The notes: generated from the sequence alone by a model not told the origin. Positions 1 to 7,674 are shown, counted from the first letter of the stretch. The stretch is DNA of 64,000 bases from Gaiellaceae bacterium (GCA_030446625.1 JAUJMY010000010.1:7215-71214), one strand, 5' to 3'. Made by a program: numbers and translations.

Positions 1-26
1 TCCGTGCGCTACGCGACGCAGCCGAA

Positions 27-116
27 GGCCGGCTTTGCCGGCCGAGAGGCACGCGGGAGATGAGAGCGCGCCGCGGCGAAGGAGGGAGCTCGTGGGGGAA
101 CCATGGGTTCCCCCAC
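27..116. repeat. Two-hairpin repeat element, copy A (downstream of pdxS)
   Basis: The stretch holds a GC hairpin (GGCCGGC-TTT-GCCGGCC, 27-43), then GAGGCAC, then AAGGAGGG-GCTC-GTG, then a second hairpin. The same parts in the same order recur at 16230-16359 downstream of secA. Read on the plus strand, AGGAGG lies 6 nt before a GTG that would begin a peptide V-G-E-P-W-V. The short GCCGGC-TTT-GCCGGC hairpin also recurs at 9017-9031. The role is unknown; both full copies sit right after the stop of a minus-strand gene. Confidence 0.6.
92..116 (-). terminator. Hairpin immediately after pdxS, possible terminator without U-tract
   Basis: A perfect 11-bp stem (GTGGGGGAACC / GGTTCCCCCAC) with the 3-nt loop ATG lies 4 bp beyond the pdxS stop codon. 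No T-run follows on the minus strand, so it could be a factor-assisted terminator or an mRNA 3'-end stabiliser. It forms the distal half of repeat copy A. Confidence 0.5.
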
Positions 117-120
117 GTTC

Positions 121-1005
121 CTACCAGCCGCGCGTTTCGAGCAGCTGCGACGGGTCGAGCGTGGAGGCGGAGATGCCGACCATCGGCTCGCCGAGCCCGG
201 CGGAGACGCGCGCCAGCACCTCCGGGTCGTTGAAGTGCGTGGTTGCCTCGACGATCGCCTTCGCGCGCCGCGACGGGTCGCCCGACTTGAAGATGCCGGA
301 GCCGACGAAGACACCGTCGGCGCCGAGCTGCATGCACAGGGCAGCGTCGGCGGGAGTCGCGATCCCACCCGCGGTGAACGTGACGACCGGAAGGCGCCCG
401 TTCTCGGCCACCCAGCGGACGAGCTCGTACGGCGCCTGGAGGTTCTTCGCCTCCGTGTACAGCTCGTCCGGGTCGAGCGCGCCGAGCCGCCGGATCCCGC
501 CGAACACGGCGCGCATGTGCGTCACGGCGTTCACGACGTCTCCCGTGCCTGCCTCGCCCTTCGTCCGGATCATCGCGGCGCCCTCCGCAATCCGGCGCAG
601 CGCCTCGCCGAGGTTGGTGCAGCCGCAGACGAACGGGACGGTGAACTTCCACTTGTCGACGTGGTGAGCCGTGTCCGCGGGCGTCAGGACCTCGCTCTCG
701 TCGATGTAGTCGATCTCGAGCTCCTGGAGGATCTGGGCCTCGACGAAGTGGCCGATCCGCACCTTGGCCATCACCGGGATCGTCACCGCCTCCTGGATCT
801 CGCGGATCATCTCCGGATCGGACATGCGCGCGACGCCGCCGTCGCGGCGGATGTCCGCAGGGACGCGCTCGAGCGCCATGACGGCCACCGCGCCCGCGTC
901 CTCTGCGGTGCGCGCGTGCTCCGCGTTGACCACGTCCATGATCACGCCGCCCTTGAGCATCTCGGCCAGGCCGCTCTTGACGCGCATCGTGCCCAGTTCC
1001 GCCAT
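121..1005 (-). CDS. pdxS: Pyridoxal 5'-phosphate synthase lyase subunit PdxS
   Basis: PdxS makes PLP from ribose 5-phosphate, glyceraldehyde 3-phosphate and ammonia supplied by the PdxT glutaminase, in the DXP-independent vitamin B6 route. The 294-residue protein has the usual family length. The residues known to be essential in the family fall at their classical numbers: Asp24, Lys81 in the AKVRIGH motif and Lys149 in RTKGEAGTG. The phosphate-binding [10 protein letters not shown] segment follows. pdxT is not in this window, so the partner lies elsewhere or beyond the edge. The ATG at 1005 has no SD but follows a TAGAAT hexamer by 7 bp, which suggests a leaderless mRNA. Confidence 0.97.
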   Translation of the reverse strand: MAELGTMRVKSGLAEMLKGGVIMDVVNAEHARTAEDAGAVAVMALERVPADIRRDGGVARMSDPEMIREIQEAVTIPVMAKVRIGHFVEAQILQELEIDYIDESEVLTPADTAHHVDKWKFTVPFVCGCTNLGEALRRIAEGAAMIRTKGEAGTGDVVNAVTHMRAVFGGIRRLGALDPDELYTEAKNLQAPYELVRWVAENGRLPVVTFTAGGIATPADAALCMQLGADGVFVGSGIFKSGDPSRRAKAIVEATTHFNDPEVLARVSAGLGEPMVGISASTLDPSQLLETRGW

Positions 1006-1012
1006 CGTCCCG

Positions 1013-1018
1013 ATTCTA
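1013..1018 (-). promoter_or_regulatory. Putative -10 box (TAGAAT) of leaderless pdxS
   Basis: On the minus strand TAGAAT ends 7 bp before the pdxS ATG, so transcription should start at or next to the start codon. The box overlaps the stop codon of the upstream lipoprotein gene. No clear -35 box was recognised. Confidence 0.45.
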
Positions 1019-1417
1019 GCTCCGGAGGCAGTCCGTCACGGTCTCGGCGTCGCGCTCGCTCGGCCCGACCGCCCACAGGAGGACGACGTTCGCGTCCCGC
1101 CTGAGCACGTCGTCGATCTTGAGCTTCTTCGGCGCGAAGTTCCTGTAGGCGCGCTCCGTCCGCTCCGCGTCCGCTCCCGAGCGGCCGAAGGCGATCGTGA
1201 CCTGGTTTTCGGGGAACTTCGCCTTGAGCGCGCCGCCGAGCGCAGTCGAGGCGACGAAGTCGACGTTCCGGGTCGTGACCGGCACGTCGGTCTCGGCGAG
1301 GCAGGCCCTCGTCGGCTCGAGCCGGTACGCGCGCGGCTCCTCCTCGCGCCCACAGCCGCCGAGCGCTAGCGCGCCCGCAAGCAAGGCGATCCCGACGGAG
1401 GTGCAGCGGGTGCTCAT
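1016..1417 (-). CDS. Putative lipoprotein of unknown function
   Basis: I chose the ATG at 1417, which gives 133 residues beginning with a short basic N-terminus, a hydrophobic stretch and a lipobox (L-G-G-C, cysteine 22). The mature protein should be a lipid-anchored extracytoplasmic domain. A longer reading frame exists, but its extra N-terminal part would bury the signal peptide. No family is recognised. The mature part has a Cys-rich start and end ([14 protein letters not shown]), so a disulfide is possible. It lies 10 bp upstream of pdxS on the same strand, but pdxS seems to have its own promoter. Confidence 0.7.
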   Translation of the reverse strand: MSTRCTSVGIALLAGALALGGCGREEEPRAYRLEPTRACLAETDVPVTTRNVDFVASTALGGALKAKFPENQVTIAFGRSGADAERTERAYRNFAPKKLKIDDVLRRDANVVLLWAVGPSERDAETVTDCLRS

Positions 1418-1499
1418 CGGGGAGTTGACTCTACCGAGCGGCGGTCCGCGAAGAACGCGGCCGTTGAAGCCCGGCTCTCGCGTTCGACCGCTAGAACGC

Positions 1500-1525
1500 A
1501 AAAGGGCGCGGCCTCCGCCACGCCC
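1500..1525 (-). terminator. Intrinsic terminator of the small AWAD-tail gene
   Basis: On the minus strand a 9-bp stem (GGGCG-U-GGC, one G-U pair) with a GGAG loop is followed directly by TTTT. It lies 22 bp beyond the stop of the 85-codon gene at 1548-1805, so it matches a Rho-independent terminator for that gene. Confidence 0.75.
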
Positions 1526-1547
1526 TCTCGGCCGCTACGAGGGGTGC

Positions 1548-1805
1548 CTAGTCGGCCCAGGCAGCGTCCGCGACGGCGCTGTCCGCCCACGCCGCGTTCG
1601 TCGTGGCGACCGTCGTCCCCGTCGCCGACGGTGCGACGTCCTTGACCCTGCCCGCAGCTGCCGTCGCGGGCAGCGCGATCGCCACGAGCGCGACGAGCGT
1701 CGCGGCGAGCCCGCGGCTCCCGCGCCGAGCGCGGTGGCCGCCGGCGCCGCCGCCGTTACCCGAGAGCGTGCGCACGGCGCTCACTCCGTTCGTACCTTCT
1801 GACAT
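1548..1805 (-). CDS. Small secreted or membrane protein with AWAD-type tail
   Basis: The 85-residue protein starts at ATG 1805, preceded by a strong SD (AAAGGAG, 6 nt spacing), and is closed by an intrinsic terminator. This isolated, well-signalled unit makes it a real gene. It has a basic N-terminus, a hydrophobic segment at about residues 33-51 (signal peptide or anchor), and a C-terminus reading AAWADSAVADAAWAD. From memory, similar AWAD repeats end some actinobacterial S8-type secreted peptidases; here the tail stands alone without a protease. The function is unknown. Its leader is long and very GC-rich. Confidence 0.7.
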   Translation of the reverse strand: MSEGTNGVSAVRTLSGNGGGAGGHRARRGSRGLAATLVALVAIALPATAAAGRVKDVAPSATGTTVATTNAAWADSAVADAAWAD

Positions 1806-1969
1806 GCCGTCTCCTTTTCCCGCGCGCGGAGGCGCGGGGCCGCAGGTGCTTCGCTCCCGGGGCCGCCCCCGGATCCGCGCCGAACCTACTACTGCCGCCG
1901 GGGCCGCTCCTCCCCCTTTCGGGTGGCGCGAGCCATTTTTCCCTCGAACGAGGGACACGGCGCGCGAGC
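1806..1969 (-). other. Long GC-rich leader of the AWAD-tail gene, possible structured RNA
   Basis: This 164-bp gap separates the 134-aa gene from the AWAD-tail gene. On the minus strand it contains a hairpin (CCCTCG-TT-CGAGGG, 1941-1954), then a CCCGAAAGGGGG stem-loop and several complementary CCGG/GGCC blocks before the SD. I compared it by eye with c-di-GMP, c-di-AMP and cobalamin aptamers and found no convincing match. Confidence 0.3.
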
Positions 1970-2374
1970 CTAGTCCTCCCCGAGCAGTGCTTCGGCGAGC
2001 AGGGCGCACGACACCCACAGCCACGCGCGGTCGGCGTCGGCGGCGAGGGCGCATGCAGCCGCCGCGACGCGCGGCAGGCCTGCGGAAAGACTGGCGAGCT
2101 CCTCGAGCGCCGCGCGCAGCTGCCTCCGTCGCTCCGCGTCGTCGAGATCCGCGGCGAGCGAGCGGACGGCGCGAGCATCGGGATGGAGCTCCCGCGTCGG
2201 GTCGCCTCCGGCGGCGAGGATCAGCAAGGCGCGCCGCTGGGCCGCGTGCAGCTCGTCCGGCGGGAGGTCGAGCTCGCGCGCGGCGAGGAACGCGAGCGCC
2301 GGTACGGCGTCGGCTTCCCCGCCCCCGCCGGCCGCCGCCTCGAGCTGCTCCAGCGCCGAGCGCACGCTGCTCAT
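1970..2374 (-). CDS. Hypothetical alpha-helical protein next to tRNA
   Basis: The 134-residue protein is rich in Ala, Leu, Arg and Glu and probably all helical, with no recognised domain, signal peptide or membrane segment. Its ATG begins 3 nt after the 3' end of the tRNA on the same strand, and no SD is possible unless it lies within the tRNA. If co-transcribed, tRNA 3' processing would leave a leaderless mRNA. Codon use is typical of the region and the opposite strand has no better candidate. Function unknown. Confidence 0.55.
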   Translation of the reverse strand: MSSVRSALEQLEAAAGGGGEADAVPALAFLAARELDLPPDELHAAQRRALLILAAGGDPTRELHPDARAVRSLAADLDDAERRRQLRAALEELASLSAGLPRVAAAACALAADADRAWLWVSCALLAEALLGED

Positions 2375-2377
2375 CGA

Positions 2378-2450
2378 TGGGCCCGCCTGGATTCGAACCA
2401 GGGACCGACGGATTATGAGTCCGCTGCTCTGACCGCTGAGCTACGGGCCC
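2378..2450 (-). tRNA. tRNA with CAT anticodon (Met or Ile2)
   Basis: The minus strand folds into a full cloverleaf. It has a 7-bp acceptor GGGCCCG/CGGGCCC, a D-arm with AGCTCAGCGGTCAGAGC, anticodon loop CTCATAA (CAT), a T-loop TTCGAAT with a CCTGG/CCAGG stem, and discriminator A at 2378. CCA is not encoded. CAT can be elongator Met or the lysidine-modified Ile2 tRNA. The lack of initiator features (GGG/CCC anticodon stem) argues against fMet. Sequence alone does not settle Met versus Ile2. Confidence 0.95.
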
Positions 2451-2539
2451 GACGCGCAGAGCGTACCCCTGCCGCGTCGTTGCAGCTGTTGCCAGCTCGT
2501 CCGGCTGGCGGCGAAGACCCGTCGCTAGGATCAACGGCG

Positions 2540-2992
2540 GTGAAGGTGTTCCAGCACGAGCGGCTCATGCGCACGGCAGGTGGCCTCTCCGTCACCGACA
2601 TCACCGACGAGGTCGCAGCCGCCGTCCGCGAGAGCGGCATCGAGAACGGCATCGTCTGCGTCTACTCGCCGCACACGACGTGCTGCGTGCGGGTGAACGA
2701 GTTCGAGTCGGGCTTCCTCGAGGACTTCGCGACGATGCTGAAGCGCCTCGTCCCGAGCGAGGGTTACTACGCGCACGACGACTGGGACAAGCGCACCGAG
2801 AACGTGTGCCCCGAAGACATGGACTTCGGGAACGGCCACGCGCACTGCATGTCGATGCTGCTCGGCTCGGCCGGCGAGTCCATCCCGGTCAGCGAGGGCG
2901 AGCTCTGCCTCGGGCAGTGGCAGCGCGTGCTCTTCCTCGAACTCGACCGCGAGCGCGAGCGGCGCTGGCTCGTCCAGGTCGTCGGCAGCTAA
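2540..2992 (+). CDS. YjbQ/UPF0047 family protein
   Basis: The 150-residue protein belongs to the UPF0047/YjbQ family, whose members can show weak thiamine phosphate synthase activity; the true role is unsettled. Family motifs are visible: the YSPHTTCCVRVNE segment, the DDWDKRTENV region, and GNGHAHCMSMLLG with the metal-binding His/Cys pattern, followed by ELCLGQWQRVLFLELD. I chose GTG at 2540 because TAGGAT ends 8 bp before it (leaderless pattern); an ATG about 10 codons later is possible. It converges with grpB, their ends overlapping by 4 bp. Confidence 0.9.
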   Translation: MKVFQHERLMRTAGGLSVTDITDEVAAAVRESGIENGIVCVYSPHTTCCVRVNEFESGFLEDFATMLKRLVPSEGYYAHDDWDKRTENVCPEDMDFGNGHAHCMSMLLGSAGESIPVSEGELCLGQWQRVLFLELDRERERRWLVQVVGS

Positions 2993-3492
2993 CGCGACTG
3001 GTCGAGCCGCGCGAGGAGCCCCTCGACGAACGGGCTCTTCGCGGCCTGGTAACGCTCGAACTCGTTCGGGAACCGTGCGGCGAGCTGCGTCTTGAGCTCG
3101 GCGTACGCGCGTCGGTCGCCCTCGTTGACGCGGAGGTGGTTGCGGAAGCGCGCGTACGCGCGCAGACCCGGGTGCGCGTGCTCGAAGACGTGCACGTGGA
3201 AGCCGTCGCGCCGGAAGTAGTGGCGCTCCGGCACCTCCTGCTCGTACTCCGGGACGTACCGGAAGCCGAGTCGCTCGATCGCGTCCACGAGCAGCGTGCC
3301 GCAGCGCGTGAAGGAGTCGAGCCCGATCGCGACGTCGACGACCGGCGACGAGTCGAGGCCGGGCACGGCCGTCCCGCCGACGTGCTCGATCGAGACGAGC
3401 GCGCCGGCGAGCGCGTCGCTCAACGGCGCGCGCACGCGCTCGTAGCGACCGGGCCACGCGCGGTCGTACGGGATCACGACGACGGCGGTCAC
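2989..3492 (-). CDS. GrpB family protein (nucleotidyltransferase fold)
   Basis: This 167-residue GrpB/UPF0157 protein has the family opening VVVIPYDRAWPGRYERVR, the nucleotidyltransferase-like GGTAVPGLDSSPVVDVAIG core with two acidic residues, and the HVHVFEHAHPGLRAYARFRNHLR block. Family members are predicted nucleotidyltransferases of unknown substrate. The GTG start overlaps the stop of the upstream amidotransferase gene (GTGA, 3489-3492), so the two are translationally coupled. Confidence 0.9.
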   Translation of the reverse strand: MTAVVVIPYDRAWPGRYERVRAPLSDALAGALVSIEHVGGTAVPGLDSSPVVDVAIGLDSFTRCGTLLVDAIERLGFRYVPEYEQEVPERHYFRRDGFHVHVFEHAHPGLRAYARFRNHLRVNEGDRRAYAELKTQLAARFPNEFERYQAAKSPFVEGLLARLDQSR

Positions 3493-4202
3493 GCCGCGCG
3501 CTCCTCGCGGTAGTCGCGCGCCTCGCGGACGAGCGCGTCGAAGAGCGCGTAGTCCTCGCCCTCCTCCGGATGCCAGAGGACGCCGACGGCGAATCGCCGC
3601 TCCCGATCCTCGAGCGCCTCCACCGTCCCGTCGTCGGCCCAGGCGGCGGCCACGAGGCCGCGTCCGAGCCGGCCGAAGCCCTGGTGGTGGTGGGACTTGA
3701 CCGGTGCGCGCTCGCCGAGGATCGCCGCCACGCGGCTCTCGCGACCCAGGAGGACGTCGTGGTCGCCGAAGACGCCTCGCGTGTGGCGATGGCGCTCGGA
3801 GCCGACGACGTCCGGGAGGTGCTGGACGAGGTCGCCGCCGAGTGCGACGTTCAGGACCTGGCTGCCGCGACAGACTGCGAGCACCGGCATGTCGCGCTCG
3901 AGCGCGGCGCGGAGCAGCGTGATCTCGGCGCGGTCTCGGTCGGGTTGGACGCCGTTCGTCTGCGCGTGCGGTGCGGCGCCGTACGTCCGGGGGTCCATGT
4001 CGACGCCGCCCGGGAGGACGAGCCCGTGCAGCGCGTCGAGCGTCTCCTCCACGCCGTCCTCGCTCGGCGGGACGACGACGGCGCGGCCGCCGGCGTGGTG
4101 GATCGCGTCGACGTACGAGAACGGGACGAGCGCCGAGTGCACGTCCCACGCGCCGAACGTGACGCGCTCGACGAGGCTCGTGATCCCGACGAGTGGTCTC
4201 AG
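3489..4202 (-). CDS. Gamma-glutamyl-gamma-aminobutyrate hydrolase family (class I GATase)
   Basis: This 237-residue class I glutamine amidotransferase of the PuuD type probably hydrolyses a gamma-glutamyl amide. The opening RPLVGIT, the oxyanion loop LVLPGGVDMDPRTYG, the nucleophile elbow LAVCRGSQVLNV (Cys) and the WHPEEGEDYALF His-Glu region are all present. No ATG, GTG or TTG lies just before RPLVGIT. The only fitting codon is CTG at 4202, overlapping the upstream stop as CTGA, so a CTG start is inferred; the alternative GTG inside would remove a beta strand. It belongs to the DUF1361-amidotransferase-grpB unit. Confidence 0.85.
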   Translation of the reverse strand: MRPLVGITSLVERVTFGAWDVHSALVPFSYVDAIHHAGGRAVVVPPSEDGVEETLDALHGLVLPGGVDMDPRTYGAAPHAQTNGVQPDRDRAEITLLRAALERDMPVLAVCRGSQVLNVALGGDLVQHLPDVVGSERHRHTRGVFGDHDVLLGRESRVAAILGERAPVKSHHHQGFGRLGRGLVAAAWADDGTVEALEDRERRFAVGVLWHPEEGEDYALFDALVREARDYREERAA

Positions 4203-4897
4203 CTCGACGAGCGGCGCTCGGGCCGGTCGAGGCCGCCGAGGCGCGCGAAGTTGTAGAAGACGAAGTAGCTGAGCGTCAGGAAGGCGGTGAAGACCGCGGT
4301 GACGGCGATGCTCTGCCCCTGCGAGAGCGGCGCCGACACGTGCTCCCAGATTCGCGGCAGCAGGTACTCCGGCCGCGCGACGAGGTCCCACGAGTTCCAG
4401 CGCTCGAAGCGCCCGAGGTAGATCCCGTACGAGCCGAGCGCGAGCACCGCCACCACGAGCACCCACGAGTTCAGCGTCCCGACGATGCGCCGCGCGACCG
4501 AGTGCACGAGATAGAGCGAGATGAAGCCGAGCAGCAGCCCGGTCCACGCCGCGACCGACACGAGGACGACGTCGTACCAGATCGGGACGCTGCTCGGGTT
4601 CCGCAGGAGCTCGAAGTCCGTCACGATGTAGGGCGCGTTCGGGAAGAAGACGAGCCAGAGCGCGGCTCCGACCGCGAGCGGGAACGCCGACGCGCCCCTC
4701 CTGTAGCCGTCGTAGACGAGCAGCGCGAGCGCGAATGGGATCCACGCGAGGAACAGGTTCCACACGAGGTTCAGATACGTCGGGTCGTTGCCGGTCTTCG
4801 CGACCCGGACCGCGATCATCGCGTACGAGAACGCCGTCAGCAGGACGAGCGAGCCGAGCGTCGCCAGCCGCCGGCGGCTCAGTGCGTCGCGCCACAT
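4199..4897 (-). CDS. DUF1361 multi-pass membrane protein
   Basis: The 232-residue integral membrane protein has about six hydrophobic helices and the DUF1361 hallmark FFPNAPYIVTDF near residue 85, followed by WYDVVLVSVAAWTGLLLGF. The function of the family is unknown. The start ATG at 4897 gives a short basic N-terminus before the first helix. The 3' end overlaps the amidotransferase gene. It is divergent from the HAD gene at 5021, and the 123 bp between should hold both promoters. Confidence 0.88.
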   Translation of the reverse strand: MWRDALSRRRLATLGSLVLLTAFSYAMIAVRVAKTGNDPTYLNLVWNLFLAWIPFALALLVYDGYRRGASAFPLAVGAALWLVFFPNAPYIVTDFELLRNPSSVPIWYDVVLVSVAAWTGLLLGFISLYLVHSVARRIVGTLNSWVLVVAVLALGSYGIYLGRFERWNSWDLVARPEYLLPRIWEHVSAPLSQGQSIAVTAVFTAFLTLSYFVFYNFARLGGLDRPERRSSS

Positions 4898-5020
4898 GGA
4901 GCGTCAGGGTAGCGGTGGCGGCGACGGCCATGCGCGAAGCGTGCCGGAGCCGCAGGCGCGGGTCTCTACGGCGCGCCCGCGTGCTGAGGTTCAGTTATCC
5001 CCCTGCTCTAGATTGGGCCG

Positions 5021-5674
5021 GTGAACGCGTCGTTCGAGCTCGTGATATTCGACTGCGACGGCGTCCTCGTGGACAGCGAGCGGCTGTCCGTCCGCGTCGA
5101 CGCGATCGTGCTCGCAGAGCTCGGCTGGCCCCTGAGCGAGGAGGAGGTGGTGGAGCGCTTCGTGGGCCGCTCCCAGGCGTACATGGAGAGCGAGATCGAG
5201 GCGCACCTCGGACGCCCGCTGCCCGATCGCTGGGAGGAGGAGACGCGACCGCTGTACCGGCAGGTCTTCGAGGCGGAGCTGAAGCCGGTCGCAGGCATCG
5301 TCGAGGCGCTCGACGCGATCGACGTCCCGACGTGCGTCGCGTCGAGCAGCAGCCACGAGCGGATCCGCCACACGCTCGAGCTCACCGGGCTCTACGACCG
5401 CTTCGCCGGGCGCATCTTCAGCGCGACGGAGGTCGCGAACGGAAAGCCCGCGCCGGACCTCTTCCTCCACGCGGCCGGCCGCAACCGCGTCGAGCCCGCG
5501 GCCTGTGCCGTCGTCGAGGACAGCCGCTACGGCGTCGAGGCGGCGCGCGCCGCGGGGATGCGCCCGTTCGGCTATGCCGGAGGTCTCACGCCGGCAGAGC
5601 GGCTCGCCGGACCGGGCACGGTCGTCTTCGACGACATGCGCGAGCTCCCGCGCCTGCTCGGCGGCGGCGTCTAG
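5021..5674 (+). CDS. HAD superfamily phosphatase, beta-phosphoglucomutase-like
   Basis: The 217-residue HAD-IA hydrolase has all motifs: I at FDCDGVLVDSE (nucleophile and acid Asp), a helical cap, II at ASSSSHERI, III at KPAPDLF, and IV at VVEDSRYGVEAA. It acts on a phosphosugar or similar small phosphoester; the substrate cannot be read from sequence. GTG 5021 follows TAGATT by 6 bp with no SD, a leaderless arrangement. It converges with the GAF gene; the stop lies in a CTAG that could also serve the opposite strand. Confidence 0.9.
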   Translation: MNASFELVIFDCDGVLVDSERLSVRVDAIVLAELGWPLSEEEVVERFVGRSQAYMESEIEAHLGRPLPDRWEEETRPLYRQVFEAELKPVAGIVEALDAIDVPTCVASSSSHERIRHTLELTGLYDRFAGRIFSATEVANGKPAPDLFLHAAGRNRVEPAACAVVEDSRYGVEAARAAGMRPFGYAGGLTPAERLAGPGTVVFDDMRELPRLLGGGV

Positions 5675-6194
5675 CTGCGGCCGCGGCGGCGGTCTCGGTC
5701 TCGACCCGCCGCGCGAGCGACATCGCGTCGGCGCAGTGGCGGCCGAGCCGCTCGAAGACCTCGACCTCCTCGCCGCTGAACACGTGCGGCTCGTCGAACC
5801 CGAGGTTGATCGCGCCGAGCACCTCGCCGTTCTCGTCGAAGAGCGGCATCGTCGCGCACGCGTGATCCTCGGCCTTGACGCGGACGAGTCCCGGGTGGTC
5901 GCACGCAAGCTGCTCGTTGCTCGTGATGAAGAGCGGGCGCCGCAGCCGCACGGTCTCGGCGAGCGGGTACGGCGAGTCGAGCGCGAGCGTCAGGTGCACC
6001 GGGTTGTGCGAGTACCGCGTCACGCGCCAGACCTCGAGCGCCCCGCCGTCGTCGGAGATCGTGGCGACGAAGCCGGCGTCGGCGTCGACCGCCTCGAGGC
6101 ATTCCGCGACGATGACCGTTGCGACCTCGGCGAGCAGGTTCGACTCCGCCGGCGCCTGCGACGCCGCGGCGGCAGTGTCGGGCGATGTCGTCAC
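5586..6194 (-). CDS. GAF domain protein
   Basis: Residues about 15-170 form a GAF domain: a helix, then the ADAGFVATISDDGGALEVWRV strand pair, the LAETVRLRRPLFITS region, VKAEDHACATMPLFDENGEVLGAINLGF, and a final amphipathic helix. It has no catalytic output domain, so it is a stand-alone sensor or a free-methionine-sulfoxide-reductase-like protein. GTG 6194 is chosen because the upstream part lacks conservation. The Arg/Ala-rich tail overlaps the HAD gene by 89 bp and looks unnatural. A one-base deletion in the GCC repeat near 5690 would explain it, since the next frame ends at the shared CTAG (5671-5674). Confidence 0.7.
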   Translation of the reverse strand: MTTSPDTAAAASQAPAESNLLAEVATVIVAECLEAVDADAGFVATISDDGGALEVWRVTRYSHNPVHLTLALDSPYPLAETVRLRRPLFITSNEQLACDHPGLVRVKAEDHACATMPLFDENGEVLGAINLGFDEPHVFSGEEVEVFERLGRHCADAMSLARRVETETAAAAAARRRRRAGAGARACRRRRPCPVRRAALPA

Positions 6195-6304
6195 GGGCGT
6201 CCCTGCAGGGTAACGGGTCTTCGCCGCGCCGTCAGCGCGGTCTTCGCCCCGCCTGCCCGGACGGGGCAACGGGACGAGCACGCGTATCGTGGCGTTCAGC
6301 GGCA

Positions 6305-7204
6305 ATGGCGACGCGGAAGATGCACGCCGACGAGATCCCGACGGACGCGCAGCTCGTCCGCCGGTTGCTCGCCGCGCAGTTCCCGGAGTGGTCCGACCTG
6401 CCCATTACGCCGGTGCCGTCGAGCGGAACGGACAACGCGCTCTACCGGCTCGGCGACGAGATGGTCGTGCGCCTGCCGCGGATCCACTGGGCGCTGAACG
6501 ACATCGCGAAGGACTTCCGCTGGTTGCCGGTGCTCGCGCCGCGGCTTCCCGTCGCGATCCCGACGCCGCTCGCGCGCGGCGCGCCCGGAGAGGGCTATCC
6601 GGCCGAGTGGGGCGTCTACCGCTGGCTCGACGGTGAGAACCCGGTCGCCGGCCGGCTGGAGGACGCGGCAGGCCTCGCGACGGATGCCGCGGGGTTCATC
6701 GCCGCCTTGCGCCGCATCGAACGCGCCGACGCTCCAGCGGCGTCGCGTGGGCGGCCGCTGGCGGTGCGCGATGCCGACACGCGCGCGGCGATCGCGCAGC
6801 TCGGAGCGTCCGTCGACGCGAACGCCGTGAGCGTGGCGTGGGAGGCGGCGCGGGCGGCGCCGGCGTGGAGCGGGCCGCCGGTCTGGGTCCACGGCGACCT
6901 CTTGGCGGGAAACCTCCTCGTCCGGCAGGGACGTCTCACCGGCGTCATCGACTTCTCCGGGACGGGCGTCGGCGACCCGGCGTGCGACCTCATGGTCGCG
7001 TGGAACCTGCTCCCGCCGGAGGCGCGGTCGATCCTGCGCGACGAGCTCGGCGTCGACGACGCGACGTGGGCGCGCGCCCGCGGCTTGGCCCTCTCGTGGG
7101 CGCTGATCGCGCTTCCGTATTACGAAGACACGAACCCCCCGTTCGCGGCGAGCGCGCGCCACACGCTCGGCGAAGTCCTCGCTGATCGACGCCCGCCGCC
7201 GTAG
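6305..7204 (+). CDS. Aminoglycoside phosphotransferase family kinase
   Basis: The 299-residue protein is an APH/choline-kinase-fold phosphotransferase. The N-lobe shows VPSSGTDNALYRLGDEMVVRLPR, and the catalytic loop VHGDLLAGNLL (HGD..N) is followed by the metal-binding IDFSGTGVGDPACDL. The substrate is unknown; the family includes antibiotic kinases and many metabolic small-molecule kinases, and nothing here points to drug resistance. ATG 6305 is chosen because the protein aligns from MATRKMHADEIPTD. Upstream it faces the divergent GAF gene. Confidence 0.88.
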   Translation: MATRKMHADEIPTDAQLVRRLLAAQFPEWSDLPITPVPSSGTDNALYRLGDEMVVRLPRIHWALNDIAKDFRWLPVLAPRLPVAIPTPLARGAPGEGYPAEWGVYRWLDGENPVAGRLEDAAGLATDAAGFIAALRRIERADAPAASRGRPLAVRDADTRAAIAQLGASVDANAVSVAWEAARAAPAWSGPPVWVHGDLLAGNLLVRQGRLTGVIDFSGTGVGDPACDLMVAWNLLPPEARSILRDELGVDDATWARARGLALSWALIALPYYEDTNPPFAASARHTLGEVLADRRPPP

Positions 7205-7217
7205 CCGGGCGTCGCCG

Positions 7218-7619
7218 TCAGCAGTCGACGGTCTTGCCCGGGAACGCGCCCGGCTTCTCGGCCCGCACCGTCACGTCGATGACGGTGTCGCCCTCGGGCG
7301 CGTAGCAGCCGATCTTCTCGTTGCTGCCCTGCTCGACGCACGCGTACGCGTCGCGCTGCTCGCCCTCGACGTCGAGCTCTCCGACCTTCTCGCACTCCAC
7401 GCGGTGGCCGACGTAGTCCTGGACCGCCTCGTTGATGTCGTAGCGGTAGTAATTGACGAGCAACGCGGCGATCACGGCCACGACGCCAACGGCCAGGACG
7501 CGCCCCGGCCGCCGGACCTTCAGTGTCCATTCCGGCGCGTCCTCGCGCAGGGCGAAGATGCCGAACGCGATCATCGCGAGCCCGGCCACGAGGAGTGCGA
7601 CGACTACGAGTCCGGACAC
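7218..7619 (-). CDS. Hypothetical membrane protein with Cys-rich outer domain
   Basis: The 133-residue protein has two N-terminal hydrophobic segments (about residues 3-22 and 40-57) and a C-terminal domain with Cys at four places (VECEKVG, AYACVEQ, IGCYAP, terminal C). These probably form two disulfides outside the cell. The central part resembles DUF4333-like or septum-formation secreted domains only loosely. GTG 7619 follows TAGACT by 12 bp, a near-leaderless layout. It converges with the phosphotransferase gene. Function unknown. Confidence 0.7.
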   Translation of the reverse strand: MSGLVVVALLVAGLAMIAFGIFALREDAPEWTLKVRRPGRVLAVGVVAVIAALLVNYYRYDINEAVQDYVGHRVECEKVGELDVEGEQRDAYACVEQGSNEKIGCYAPEGDTVIDVTVRAEKPGAFPGKTVDC

Positions 7620-7674
7620 GAGACGGGCGGCAGTCTACGTGCCGCCGGCGGCCCCGCGGCAGGAGCAAGAGTGG

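Noticed and set aside
1806-1969. c-di-GMP or c-di-AMP riboswitch
   Set aside because: Only a CCCGAAAGGG-type loop fits; the GACGCAAAGCC and other conserved cores are missing.
6305-7204. Aminoglycoside resistance gene
   Set aside because: APH fold is shared by many metabolic kinases and nothing in sequence or context supports resistance.
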